Source: Streptomyces zagrosensis (GTDB lineage Bacteria > Actinomycetota > Actinomycetes > Streptomycetales > Streptomycetaceae). From it: a stretch of 64,000 nucleotides of DNA. How positions within the stretch are numbered: position 1 is the first letter of the stretch; each line of letters begins with the position of its first letter. Positions 1 through 8,695 of the stretch are shown here, piece by piece. Made by a program: the position numbers and the translations under genes. The stretch spans positions 124,001 to 188,000 of the forward strand of contig NZ_JACHJL010000013.1 in assembly GCF_014203645.1 (NCBI RefSeq), given 5' to 3'. Below the pieces are notes generated by a model. That model ran no database searches, was not told the origin of the DNA, and saw only the letters and a list, made by a program, of their open reading frames with translations.

Positions 1-197
1 TCGTCGGCACCCTGCTCGCCGGGCTCATTCTTGGTCTCGTTTCTGACATTTCCCTGGTGCTCTTCGCCTGCGGCGCGCTGACCATCGTGAACGGCCTCAT
101 CGGTCTCCGCCTGCTGTACGTCCACGGCGCCCCGACGAACGGGTCGGCGCCCGGTGCGGCCACCGCCCCACCGCAAGACGCCCCGCCTGCCGCGTAA
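1..197 (+). CDS. C-terminal end of a membrane protein (partial)
   Basis: The window opens inside this gene. Sixty-four codons remain in frame before a TAA. Two hydrophobic stretches are visible (GTLLAGLILGLVSDISL and LFACGALTIVNGLIGLRLL), followed by a short Pro/Ala-rich polar tail. That layout fits the last membrane segments of an MFS-type transporter, but the fragment is too short to assign a family. Confidence 0.6.
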   Translation, partial: VGTLLAGLILGLVSDISLVLFACGALTIVNGLIGLRLLYVHGAPTNGSAPGAATAPPQDAPPAA

Positions 198-234
198 CAC
201 CGACCGGCCGGGCGTGTGCCGAACCGCGACTTCG

Positions 235-290
235 CTCGGCACGGCACGGCACGGCACGACACGGCACGACACAGCAGGACACGGCGACCG
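235..290. repeat. GGCAC/GACAC short tandem repeat
   Basis: About ten imperfect copies of the pentamer ACGGC/ACGAC follow one another between two genes. This is a simple-sequence tract with no visible coding function. It lies about 100 bp upstream of the next start codon, so it could affect transcript structure, but nothing more can be said. Confidence 0.6.
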
Positions 291-390
291 GATCGGATGA
301 CGCAGCGCGTCTCCCCGTGACTTTTGGACCGTCCGAGTGGATACGCAGGTCGGAGCACAGTCCGATGAACAGGCAAGGCGAGGACATCAC

Positions 391-594
391 ATGGATAAGA
401 AGAAGCTGACCGCGATCGGCGCCATGGCACTGGTGTGGGCGCTGCCAGCCGGCACCGCCCACGCCGACGAGACGCACAACCACTCCGACAACGGCCCCCG
501 CTGGTCGCTGATTTCCATCGGGCAGGTGGACGACCCGGCGGAGGACGTGCTGGAGCACGCCGCGATCTTCGGTGCCACCAGCGTCGTGGACTGA
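391..594 (+). CDS. Small secreted protein of unknown function
   Basis: A 67-residue protein. The chosen ATG has a GAGGA-type ribosome binding site 8 bp upstream; an upstream in-frame GTG would add 18 non-signal-like residues. The N-terminus is a clear Sec signal peptide: MDKKK, a hydrophobic core (LTAIGAMALVWALPAG) and an AHA|DE cleavage site. The mature part is only about 40 residues, acidic and His-containing (DETHNHSDNG at its start), with no cysteines. It is not a chaplin or rodlin, since it lacks their repeats and NGNG motifs. I do not recognise a family. It stands alone, convergent with the P450 remnant. Confidence 0.7.
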   Translation: MDKKKLTAIGAMALVWALPAGTAHADETHNHSDNGPRWSLISIGQVDDPAEDVLEHAAIFGATSVVD

Positions 595-619
595 CGCGGC
601 CCGGCGGTCGGCGGGTCGT

Positions 620-2118
620 TCAGCCTCCCGCGTAGACGTCTTCCACGTAACGGCCGGCCGCCATGCGGATCTGTGCGGACAGCGCGAGCCGCAGGAAGCG
701 CTTGGGCCGGGGGCGGCCGGGGGCGGTGAGGTGGTGGGTCTCGGTGACCGTCATCGAAGTCAGGCCGTGCCGCTGGGCCAGCGCGTCCAGCGGTCCGCCG
801 CGCACCTCGGTGACGGTGTCACCGAGGTGCGCGGGGGCGCGTCGGCGACGGTGGCCGTCGCGTCCCCGTAGCCGCTGAGCAGGGCGACCCGTAGTTGGTC
901 AGCGAACTCTCGTACCGTCACGCTGAGTTCGCCAGAGGCGTCGGCCTCGACACGCGGCAGCAGGCGGGTGCCGCCGAGTTCGGCGATGCGGTCGTCGATG
1001 AGGGTTGGGACGCGCTGGTAGGTGGTGGCCCAGTTGCGGTCGCCGACACCGAGCACCGCGTAGGACACGCCCTGTGCCGCGTCCGGTGGGGCCTCCTCGA
1101 TCCAGCGCAGGAAGCGCGCGGCGTCGTCCGTTGGCTTGCCGTTGTGCGAGGCGGCCACGATCACTACCGGTCGGTCGGTGGGCAACGCGTCGGCGTAGGT
1201 GTCGAGCGCAGCCACCTCCGTGCCACAGCCGAGCGCCGCGGCCTCCTCGGCGAGTTGCTCGCTGAACTCTCGGCAGGTGCCGTGGTTGCTCCCGTGGACA
1301 AGAAGCGTCCCGGTGCCTTGCCGAGCGCGGCTGGGTAGGCCGGTGCCTGGCGGCGGTACGGTCTGCGGCTGCGCCGCCGGCCCGAGGGGCAGGCCGAGCG
1401 CGGAGCGGTTCGCGGCCCGGTCGGCGGACGTGCGGGCGGTGGGGGTGTGGGTAGGGCCGTCCGGCTTGAGGGTGAGCGTCTTCTTGACCCGTAGTCGATA
1501 GTTCGACTGGTCCGCCAACCGGTAGCGGTGTGCGATCAGGCCGATCAGCAAGGTCGCCTCGTGCAGCGCGAACTGCCGCCCGATGCAGGCGCGGTCACCG
1601 GCCCCAAAGGGCTTGTACGCGTGTCGGGGGCGCGCTCGCTCCGCCTCCGGCGTGAAACGCGCGGGGTCGAACAGGTCGGGGTTGTCACCCCGGATCGGGT
1701 CCCGGTGCAGCATCGGGATGAGTACGGAGATCCGCTGCCCGGCGGGCAGCGGATATCGGCCGCCCAGCAGCGTGTCCTCGCGCGCCTGGCGGGTGAAGAC
1801 GGGCCCGGTGGGCCACAGCCGCAGCACCTCCTGGAGCACCTGTCGGGCGAAGCACAGTCGCCCGACGTCCTCGAAGGAGGGGGCGGGGTCCGGGTCATCA
1901 CCCCACAACTCGTCGGCCTCGCGCTGCGCGAGGCGCAGCGCGGTCGGGTCCTTGAGCAGGTAGGAGAGCGCGAAGGACAGGGCGCCGGAGGTGGTCTCGT
2001 GCCCGGCGATCAGGAACGTGATGACCTGGTTGCGGATGTTGGCGAGGTCGAGGGTGGTGTTGTCGGATGGGTGCCTGGTGCTGAGCATCAAGGCAAGCAG
2101 GTCGCTTGCGCCGACGTC
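620..2118 (-). pseudogene. Remnant of a CYP102-like self-sufficient P450 (P450-flavodoxin-reductase)
   Basis: Family knowledge: CYP102 enzymes join a fatty-acid-hydroxylase P450, an FMN flavodoxin domain and an FAD/NADPH reductase in about 1050 residues. What is seen: the readable part begins at SDLLALMLSTRHP, so about 225 N-terminal P450 residues are missing. The I-helix AGHETTSG, EVLR of the ExxR motif and the heme loop FGAGDRACIG are all intact, and a flavodoxin domain follows (HGSNHGTC, ASHNGKPTDDA). The frame is then lost near position 840. The next frame resumes with reductase-type sequence (TVTETHHLTAPGRPRPKRF) and stops after about 60 residues. Both ends and the frame are damaged, so no functional enzyme is expected. 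A perfect palindrome sits at the frame break. Confidence 0.85.
798..834. other. Perfect 16-bp inverted repeat at the P450 frame break
   Basis: Arms CCGCGCACCTCGGTGA and TCACCGAGGTGCGCGG are exact reverse complements with a 5-nt loop. The repeat lies where the flavodoxin-domain frame ends and the reductase-domain frame begins. It could be a palindrome created by a replication-slippage or repair event that broke the gene, or it may now act as a bidirectional terminator. There is no U-tract, as is usual in high-GC terminators. Confidence 0.8.
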
Positions 2119-2262
2119 GCCGGCTCGCTGGGGATGGGTGCCCAGGTGCCGCGATCCGTGAGCATGGCCGGGCGGCGGGGCGGTGGGAAGGCGTGCGTTA
2201 ACTGCATGATTGTGCAGTGGTTTAACGCTGACCGCACTTGCGAACGGAGTACATGCAGGGCC

Positions 2263-2909
2263 ATGACCAAGGGCAGCGCGGACGGCCCGGCGGAGTGCGG
2301 CGAGGGGGAAGGGTGGGACCACTACTTTCTGACGCTGCTTGACCGGCTGCCGCTGCCGGTGGCGTTGTGTCGAGCCGACGGTGAGGTCGTCGTTGCCAAC
2401 CCCGCCATGGCCGGCCAGTGGGGTGTTGCGCCCGGGCGGCTGTGCGGTCGCAATCTCCTTGATCTGTTTCGGCCGCGCGACACGGCGCAACTGCGTCGGG
2501 CCGGTGAGGCGCTGCGGCTCGGCTATCGGTCCCGCTATCCGGTACGGGTCCGCTGGCGGGTGGGCGGCGACGGTGCCGAGCGTGCGGGCGCATCGATCCG
2601 GTTGGTGACGCGACGTCGGACCCGCCCGCGTTGCTGGTGCTGCTGCGCGTCGGTGACGAGATTCCCGCCCCTTCGGCTGAGCGTGCCGCGGTGAGCCCGG
2701 TGGAGGGCCGGGTGCTGGCGCTGGCCGCTGCCGGGGCGACGACAGCGGCGATGGGCAAGGCGCTGGGGTTGACGGTGGATGGTGTCAACTACCACGTGGC
2801 CCGGCTTTCGCGGCGGTGGCGAGTGCCCAACCGGACGGCGCTGGTGGCCAGGGCGTATGTGTTGGGAGTCCTCTCGCGTGAGGTCTGGCCGCCTGCCGTG
2901 CAGCGCTGA
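2263..2909 (+). pseudogene. PAS-LuxR regulator interrupted by a frameshift
   Basis: The first frame, from the ATG with GGAG 13 bp upstream, encodes a PAS-like domain (LLDRLPLPVALCRADGEVV, then LCGRNLLDLFRP). At about position 2606 it passes into junk (TRRRTRPRCWCC) and stops at 2694. Another frame, beginning DATSDPPALLVLLRVGDE, continues the same protein. It carries a LuxR-type helix-turn-helix (SPVEGRVLALAAAGATTAAMGKAL, then VNYHVARLSRRW; both broken here only for quoting) and ends at 2909. One missing base near 2606 explains the break. The gene is divergent from the P450 remnant, and its upstream region replaces the lost P450 N-terminus, so both may have decayed together. A sequencing error is possible. 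Confidence 0.7.
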
Positions 2910-3088
2910 GGAAGCGCCTTGCGGGGCCAGGGCGCCCTCGTCCGCACGCAGCCCTCGTCGCTGCCGAGTGTCCGATATATGGGAGGTGGACGGCTCCCAG
3001 GGGAAAGACAGTGGCGCAAGGTGATCCCCAAGTGACCCTGTGCGCCATAGAGTGGGCCCGATGGCTCAGCCTTGGGGAGGGGCGAACT

Positions 3089-3928
3089 GTGAGTGTTCGT
3101 AGGGCTGTTCATGGTGCGGTCGCCGCATCGGCAGCGCTGGTGCTGGTCGGTGGGTGCTCATCGACGGACGATACGCCGGACGCCCGGAGCAGCAGTAGGG
3201 ACGGTGACCGTTCGTCCTCGCCTTCCGCCGTGGGCCCTGACTCTGGACCTGGCAACGATACGAAGAGGTCAGCGAGTTCGGTGCCGACCGCCCCTGACTA
3301 CACGCTCAGCCCGAGGAAGTTCCCAGCCACCTCCGCCGAAGCGCTGCGGTTCGCCCGCCAGGCGGCGGTCGAACCGACCGTTTTTGGCCCCGACTTCGCC
3401 CGAGAGTCGCCCTTTGAGGACGACCCGGGGCGCTGGGCGGTCCTGGATGAGCGGTGCGTGTGGCAGCGCGAGAAGCTGCCGCGCGGGGCGCTGACGAGTC
3501 TGGCCCAGCACAGCAAGCTCCCGGCCCAGGGCGGCAAGGGCCCGGTGGAGGGCGTCACGGTGGTGTCCGTACACCGCGACATCGACAGCGCCGATCAGGA
3601 GATGGCCACCACCTTGGAGGAGGTGCTGCGCTGCCCGCGGCAGCAGCTCAGCGCGGACGAGGAGGTCAGCGGCCTGATCTCCACCGGAAGCCCATGGGGC
3701 AAGAGGGGCCAGAAGGCCAACGACGACATGATCTGGGAGACGGGCACCTACACCAACCGTTCGATGGGGCAGTCGTCTCCCTACGGTTGGGCAACCGCCC
3801 GGCTGGGCCCGGTCACCGTGTCCGTGACCGTCAAGGGCAGCAAAGGGCATACCGCCGAGGAACTCGACACCATTTTGCGCACTCCGCTAGTACAGATCCT
3901 GGCGAACGTCAAGAACACACTCATCTGA
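3089..3928 (+). CDS. Putative lipoprotein of unknown function
   Basis: A 279-residue protein. The GTG start is chosen because GGGGAGG lies 8 bp upstream and because it places a signal sequence at the N-terminus (VSVRRAVHGAVAASAALVL). A lipobox (LVGGC) follows, so the mature protein should be anchored to the outer face of the membrane. After the cysteine comes a Ser/Asp-rich linker of about 55 residues and then a globular domain of about 190 residues with two cysteines (ERCVW and LRCPR). I do not recognise the domain. It precedes two receptor-kinase genes by about 110 bp on the same strand, so a role next to their extracellular domains is possible but is inference. Confidence 0.8.
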   Translation: MSVRRAVHGAVAASAALVLVGGCSSTDDTPDARSSSRDGDRSSSPSAVGPDSGPGNDTKRSASSVPTAPDYTLSPRKFPATSAEALRFARQAAVEPTVFGPDFARESPFEDDPGRWAVLDERCVWQREKLPRGALTSLAQHSKLPAQGGKGPVEGVTVVSVHRDIDSADQEMATTLEEVLRCPRQQLSADEEVSGLISTGSPWGKRGQKANDDMIWETGTYTNRSMGQSSPYGWATARLGPVTVSVTVKGSKGHTAEELDTILRTPLVQILANVKNTLI

Positions 3929-4036
3929 TCCAGCGCCGCGCTGTCGGCGCTTATCGGCAGGCGCCCGCAAGCGACAGGCGCGGGCGAAGGCTTGTGGTGA
4001 CCGCTTCGGTGACCGTGTGGGCAAGGGACCTCACTC

Positions 4037-6286
4037 ATGCAACCGTTACGCTCCGCCGATCCGTCGCGGATCGCCGACCATCGCATCATGGGCCGCCTCG
4101 GCGCAGGTGGCATGGGCGTTGTCTACGTCGCCCGCTCCCCTGGGGGTGAGCTGCTCGCCGTCAAGGTGATCCACCCCGAACACGCGAACGACCACGGCTT
4201 CCGGGCTCGCTTCCGCCGCGAGGTGGCCGCCGCACGCAAGGTCAGCAGCCGCTGGGCCGTGCCCGTCATCGATGCGGACACCGACGCCGATGCCCCTTGG
4301 TTGGCCTCCGCGTACATCGCCGGGCCCGCACTGGGCGAGGCCGTCGCCGCACACGGTCCCCTGCCACCTGACGCGGTGCGTGCCCTGGGCACGATGCTGG
4401 CCGAGGCCTTGGAGTCGGTGCACGCGGTGGGGCTCGTCCATCGGGACCTCAAGCCGGGCAATGTGCTGTTGGCACTCGATGGGCCGCGGCTCATCGACTT
4501 CGGTATCGCCCGTGCGCTGGACGACACCGTCATCACGACCACCGACATGGTCATCGGCTCGCCCGGCTACCTCTCCCCCGAGCAGGCACAGGCCGCCGGG
4601 GCCGCGATCGGGCCGCCAAGCGATGTCTTCTCGCTGGGATGCGTCCTTGCCTACGCGGCCTGCGGCCGGCCGCCGTTTGGCACCGGCGATGCGCCGGCGA
4701 TGCTCTACCGCACGGTGCACGACCCGGCGGGCCTGGCCGGCGCGCCCGAGGATTTGCTGCCCCTGCTGGAGCGCTGCCTGGCCAAGGACGCGGGACTGCG
4801 GCCGACCGCGGCCGAGGTCCGGCGGGAGCTGGCCGATGGCCATCTGCCGGACGGTGGCGGCGACTGGCTGCCGGAGCACCTCGTCCACCTCGTGGCCACC
4901 CGCTCCGCCGCAATGCTGGCCCTGCCCGACATCGAACCCACCGCGGTCAGCACGGCACCGCCACCGGACGAAGGCCCCCCAGCGGACGAGGCCGCGCCCG
5001 CGAGCGTGGTCGGCGCGACCTCGCGGCGCCGGTTGTTCGCCATCGTTGGGGGCGCAGTGCTTGCCGCCGGCGGTGGCTTCGCCGCCTGGGCCACGCTGAG
5101 GGACGACGAAGGCCAAAAGGAAGCGAGCAACACCTCAGGGCTACCGGTGTACGCGATCGGCTTGCACGCGGCCCTGAGCGGCGCACACGCCCCCGCGGGC
5201 AACGCCCAGCGCACCGGCGCCCAGTTAGCCATCGACCAGTTCAACGCACGCCGTAACAAGCGGTTCGAGTTACGGCTGGAAACCGCCGACGACGGTGGCC
5301 GCCAGGACCGGGCGAGTGCGACGGCCGCCAAGCTGGTCGCCGATCGCTCCGTTCTCGCCGTCATAGGTACCACCACCGACGACACCGCCATCGAGGCCGT
5401 CGAGGTCTATGACGAGGCCCTCCTCGCGATGCTGGGAGTCTCCCTCGGCAACCAGCGGCCGAGCGGGGTATCCACTCGCTCACTGCTGCTGACACGACCG
5501 AGCGACGCCAGACACGCGCTGCCCATCGGGCCGTATCTGAGCGGCGGGACAAAGACCCGGCGCACCGGTCTCATCGATGACCGCACTGCGGACAACTACA
5601 GTTGGATGACCACCCGGGCCGTCGCCGGCGCCCTCCAGGCTCTACAACACCCGGTGGTGCCTCGCGTGTTGCGCTCGCTGTCCACCGACTATCGACCCAT
5701 CGTGCGCTCCCTGCTCGACCAGCGCGTGGACTCGATCGTCTTCGGCGGCGGGGCGCACGGGGCCGCCGAGGTAGCGCGGGAGTTGCAGCGGGCGGGCTTC
5801 ACCGGCCCCAAGCTCGCCACCCAGGCCGTGGTCGATCCGCTGTTCCTCAAAGAGGCCGGGGGCGCCGCGGAGGGCTGGCTGCTGACCTCCACCTTCATCG
5901 ATCCAGTGGCCAAGCCGGAGGCGGCGCGCTTCACCGCGGCGTACCGCAAGCGGTTCAACGCCACCCCACCCGCCACCGCGGTCGAGGCGTACGACGCGGC
6001 CAACCTGCTGCTGCGCACCATCGAAGAACTCGTCGGGGACGCCCCCGGCAAAAGCGGCGGCACACCGTCGACGAGCGCAACGCCGGGCGCTGGGCCCGAA
6101 AGCGGGCCGCCGACCCGCAAGGCGCTGTTGGCGCGGCTGCGCACGGCGCAGTACGACGGAATCTCCAAGAAGATCGCCTTCACGGCCGAGGACGGTGAGT
6201 ACGGCTTGCCCGGTGGCACCTTCTTCTACGAGGTCAAGCGCGGACGATTCGTCTTCATCGGCGACGCCGCGGCGGGGACTGCCTAG
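4037..6286 (+). CDS. Ser/Thr protein kinase fused to an extracellular solute-binding domain (copy 1)
   Basis: A 749-residue protein. Residues 15-270 form a Hanks-type kinase: glycine loop GAGGMG, catalytic lysine in LAVKVI (K43), HRDLKPGN catalytic loop near residue 134, DFG near 154 and GSPGYLSPEQ in the activation segment. One membrane helix follows (LFAIVGGAVLAAGGGFAAW, about 333-352). Residues 372 onward resemble branched-chain amino-acid/receptor-type periplasmic binding proteins (HAALSGAHAPAGNAQRTGAQ; VIGTTTDD; FGGGAHGAAEV). The layout is cytoplasmic kinase, helix, external ligand-binding domain. This bifunctional architecture is known in actinomycetes; the ligand and phosphorylation targets are not evident. 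The next paralogue starts 3 bp after the stop, so they are likely co-transcribed. A low-complexity Ser/Pro insert lies near residue 680. Confidence 0.92.
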   Translation: MQPLRSADPSRIADHRIMGRLGAGGMGVVYVARSPGGELLAVKVIHPEHANDHGFRARFRREVAAARKVSSRWAVPVIDADTDADAPWLASAYIAGPALGEAVAAHGPLPPDAVRALGTMLAEALESVHAVGLVHRDLKPGNVLLALDGPRLIDFGIARALDDTVITTTDMVIGSPGYLSPEQAQAAGAAIGPPSDVFSLGCVLAYAACGRPPFGTGDAPAMLYRTVHDPAGLAGAPEDLLPLLERCLAKDAGLRPTAAEVRRELADGHLPDGGGDWLPEHLVHLVATRSAAMLALPDIEPTAVSTAPPPDEGPPADEAAPASVVGATSRRRLFAIVGGAVLAAGGGFAAWATLRDDEGQKEASNTSGLPVYAIGLHAALSGAHAPAGNAQRTGAQLAIDQFNARRNKRFELRLETADDGGRQDRASATAAKLVADRSVLAVIGTTTDDTAIEAVEVYDEALLAMLGVSLGNQRPSGVSTRSLLLTRPSDARHALPIGPYLSGGTKTRRTGLIDDRTADNYSWMTTRAVAGALQALQHPVVPRVLRSLSTDYRPIVRSLLDQRVDSIVFGGGAHGAAEVARELQRAGFTGPKLATQAVVDPLFLKEAGGAAEGWLLTSTFIDPVAKPEAARFTAAYRKRFNATPPATAVEAYDAANLLLRTIEELVGDAPGKSGGTPSTSATPGAGPESGPPTRKALLARLRTAQYDGISKKIAFTAEDGEYGLPGGTFFYEVKRGRFVFIGDAAAGTA

Positions 6287-6288
6287 CC

Positions 6289-8520
6289 ATGGAGGCACTG
6301 GGCCCCGCCGATCCGTCATACATCGCCGGCTACCGGCTGCTGCGCCGTCTCGGAGCCGGCGGCATGGGCGTCGTCTATCTCGGCCGCTCCCCCGGCGGCA
6401 GCCTGCTGGCCATCAAGGTGATCCTCGCTGACCGGGCCGACGAGCCGTCGTTTAGGGCCCGGTTCCGCCGCGAGGTGGCCGCGGCCCGCCGGGTAAGCAG
6501 CCCCTGGACCGCGGCGGTCACCGATGCGGATACCGAGTCCGAGGCGCCCTGGCTGGCCACCGAGTACGTGCCTGGCCCGGCACTCGGCGAGGCCGTTGCC
6601 TCGTTCGGGCCGCTGGCCGAGCCGTATGCGCGTCAGCTCGGGGCTCGGCTCTGTGAGGCGCTGGGCGCGGTCCACGCGGCGGACTTGGTGCACCGCGATG
6701 TGAAGCCGGGCAACATTTTGTTCGCGCTCGACGGGCCCCGGCTGATCGACTTCGGCATCGCGCGCTCCGCCAACGACACGGCGCTGACCGGCCTCGACAT
6801 GGTCATCGGCTCCCCCGGCTTCCTCTCGCCCGAGCAGGCACAGGCACGCGGGCCGGGCGTGGGGCCAGCGAGCGATGTGTTCTCGCTCGGCTGTGTGCTG
6901 GCCTTCGCGACCAGCGGGCGGCGGCCGTTTGGAACGGGCTCACCGGCGGCGATGCTGTACCGCACCGTGCACGGCCCAGCCGATATGCGGGGCGTGCCCG
7001 ATGGGCTGCTGGCGCTCCTCACCACCTGCCTGGCGAAGGACCCTGCGCACCGGCCCGGCACGCAGGAGCTACGTGAACACCTCACGGCGGGCCTGGCCTG
7101 GTCTGGCCATGACACGCCGTGGCTGCCCCGGCCGGTGATCCGGCTCATCGCGGAGCGTTCGGCGGCCATGCTGGCGCTGCCCGGCATCGATGCCACCGTG
7201 GTCAGCCCGAGTGGCGCGCTGGGCGGCGCGAGTGCGCAGGGTGAGCGGGCGCACGCGCCCGGCGGCGGGGGTGGCGCGCAGGGGCCAAGTCGCCGCAGGT
7301 GGCTGACCGCCGCGTCGGCCGGTGGAGTGCTCGCGGTGAGCGGTGGCATCGGTGCCTGGGCGGCGCTGCGGGGCGGCGAGCCCGCGACGGCGGACACCAG
7401 GGCGGCCAGCGGTCCGCGCTACACCCTCGCCGTCCACGCGGACCTGTCCGGGCCCGGCGCCGCGCTGGGTCGGGCGCAGGAACGGGGCGCGCAACTGGCG
7501 GTCGCGCAGTTCAACGCGCGCGAGGACCGGCCGTTCACGCTCGCGCTGCGGGTAGTGGACGACGGCGGGAGCCCGGACCGCGCGAAGAGCGTCGCACGGC
7601 GGCTGTGTGACGATCCGAAGGTGCTGGCCGTCATCGGCCCGACGAGCGACGAAACCCTCATCGCCGTCGCCCCGACGTACAGCGACGGGCAACTCGCCGT
7701 GGTGAGCGTCTCGGTCGGCACGGACAAGGTGACGCACCTGGAGTGCCGCAGCTACCTGGCCAGCAGGCCAAGCGACGGGAGTCTGATCGTCCCGCTGCTC
7801 GCCCATGTCGCCCATCGCACCCGGCCACGCGATGCGGCGCGGGGCACCGTGGTTGGCCTCATCGACGACCGCAACGCCGGCGAGCACAGTTGGAAGGCCA
7901 TCCAAGGCATGCACGGCGCCCTGCGGGGCAGCGGCCTGCCCACGCCACCGCGCACCGTCACCATTCCGCGCGGCTCCGGGGACGTTCGTTCCCCGGTGGC
8001 CGAGTTGCTGGCCGCGAAGGTGGACGCGGTGATGTACGGGGGGCTGCTGGCGGGCGCCATCCCGCTCGCCAAGGAGTTGCACCGGGTAAATTTCCAGGGT
8101 GATCGGCTCGCGCTGCAACCCGCGCTGGAGCCGGCGTTCCTGCGCAGGGCCGGCGCTGCGGCGAACGGCTGGCTCATCAGCTCCTGTTTCACCGACGCCA
8201 CCGCGCACCCACAAGCACGGCCGTTCGCCGCGGCGTACCGCCAGCGCTACGGGGCCGCCCCGCCGCGCTACGCGGCAGAAGCGTACGACGTGGTGGGCTA
8301 TGTGGCGCGCGGACTACGGGAACTTGGGGTCTCGGGAGCCGAGCGGGAGTCGCTGGTCAGACGGCTACCGAAGGTGTCACACCAGGGGGTTACCAAGGAG
8401 ATCCGGTTCGAGCCGGACACGGCCGTACTGGGGGACCAGGGACTGTTCCTCTTCCGAGTGGACCTGGGGCGCTTTCGTTTTCTGGGCGAGTACCGGCGGG
8501 TCACCGGCGCGGGAGCGTAA
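6289..8520 (+). CDS. Ser/Thr protein kinase fused to an extracellular solute-binding domain (copy 2)
   Basis: A 743-residue paralogue of the preceding protein with the same order of parts. The kinase has GAGGMG, LAIKVI, HRDVKPGN, IDFGIAR and SPGFLSPEQ. A Gly/Ala-rich juxtamembrane linker and one helix follow (WLTAASAGGVLAVSGGIGAW, about 338-357). The external binding domain begins YTLAVHADLSGPGAALG. The kinase halves are closely similar, while the binding domains differ more (VIGPTSDE here, VIGTTTDD in copy 1). That suggests tandem duplication followed by ligand divergence. All catalytic residues are present in both copies. The ATG directly follows the stop of copy 1. Confidence 0.92.
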   Translation: MEALGPADPSYIAGYRLLRRLGAGGMGVVYLGRSPGGSLLAIKVILADRADEPSFRARFRREVAAARRVSSPWTAAVTDADTESEAPWLATEYVPGPALGEAVASFGPLAEPYARQLGARLCEALGAVHAADLVHRDVKPGNILFALDGPRLIDFGIARSANDTALTGLDMVIGSPGFLSPEQAQARGPGVGPASDVFSLGCVLAFATSGRRPFGTGSPAAMLYRTVHGPADMRGVPDGLLALLTTCLAKDPAHRPGTQELREHLTAGLAWSGHDTPWLPRPVIRLIAERSAAMLALPGIDATVVSPSGALGGASAQGERAHAPGGGGGAQGPSRRRWLTAASAGGVLAVSGGIGAWAALRGGEPATADTRAASGPRYTLAVHADLSGPGAALGRAQERGAQLAVAQFNAREDRPFTLALRVVDDGGSPDRAKSVARRLCDDPKVLAVIGPTSDETLIAVAPTYSDGQLAVVSVSVGTDKVTHLECRSYLASRPSDGSLIVPLLAHVAHRTRPRDAARGTVVGLIDDRNAGEHSWKAIQGMHGALRGSGLPTPPRTVTIPRGSGDVRSPVAELLAAKVDAVMYGGLLAGAIPLAKELHRVNFQGDRLALQPALEPAFLRRAGAAANGWLISSCFTDATAHPQARPFAAAYRQRYGAAPPRYAAEAYDVVGYVARGLRELGVSGAERESLVRRLPKVSHQGVTKEIRFEPDTAVLGDQGLFLFRVDLGRFRFLGEYRRVTGAGA

Positions 8521-8663
8521 GGGCAACGGCACCGCGCCAGAACGCCCTCTGACGGGGGCGGAAGAGGTCCGTGGGGAAGGCGCCGGTGCGGGGCGGGGCG
8601 GAGGCGAAGGAAATTCGAACGGAGCGCCGTCTTTCTTCGCCGCCCGCGCTGGGCCATCATGAT

Positions 8664-8683
8664 CCGCCGTCAGCTGTCGGCGG
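8664..8683 (+). promoter_or_regulatory. Hairpin abutting the permease ribosome binding site
   Basis: CCGCCG and CGGCGG arms enclose an 8-nt loop. The second arm ends one base before the Shine-Dalgarno GAGAGG of the permease gene, so the stem could hinder ribosome loading. It may equally be chance in GC-rich DNA. Confidence 0.4.
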
Positions 8684-8695
8684 AGAGGACACATC

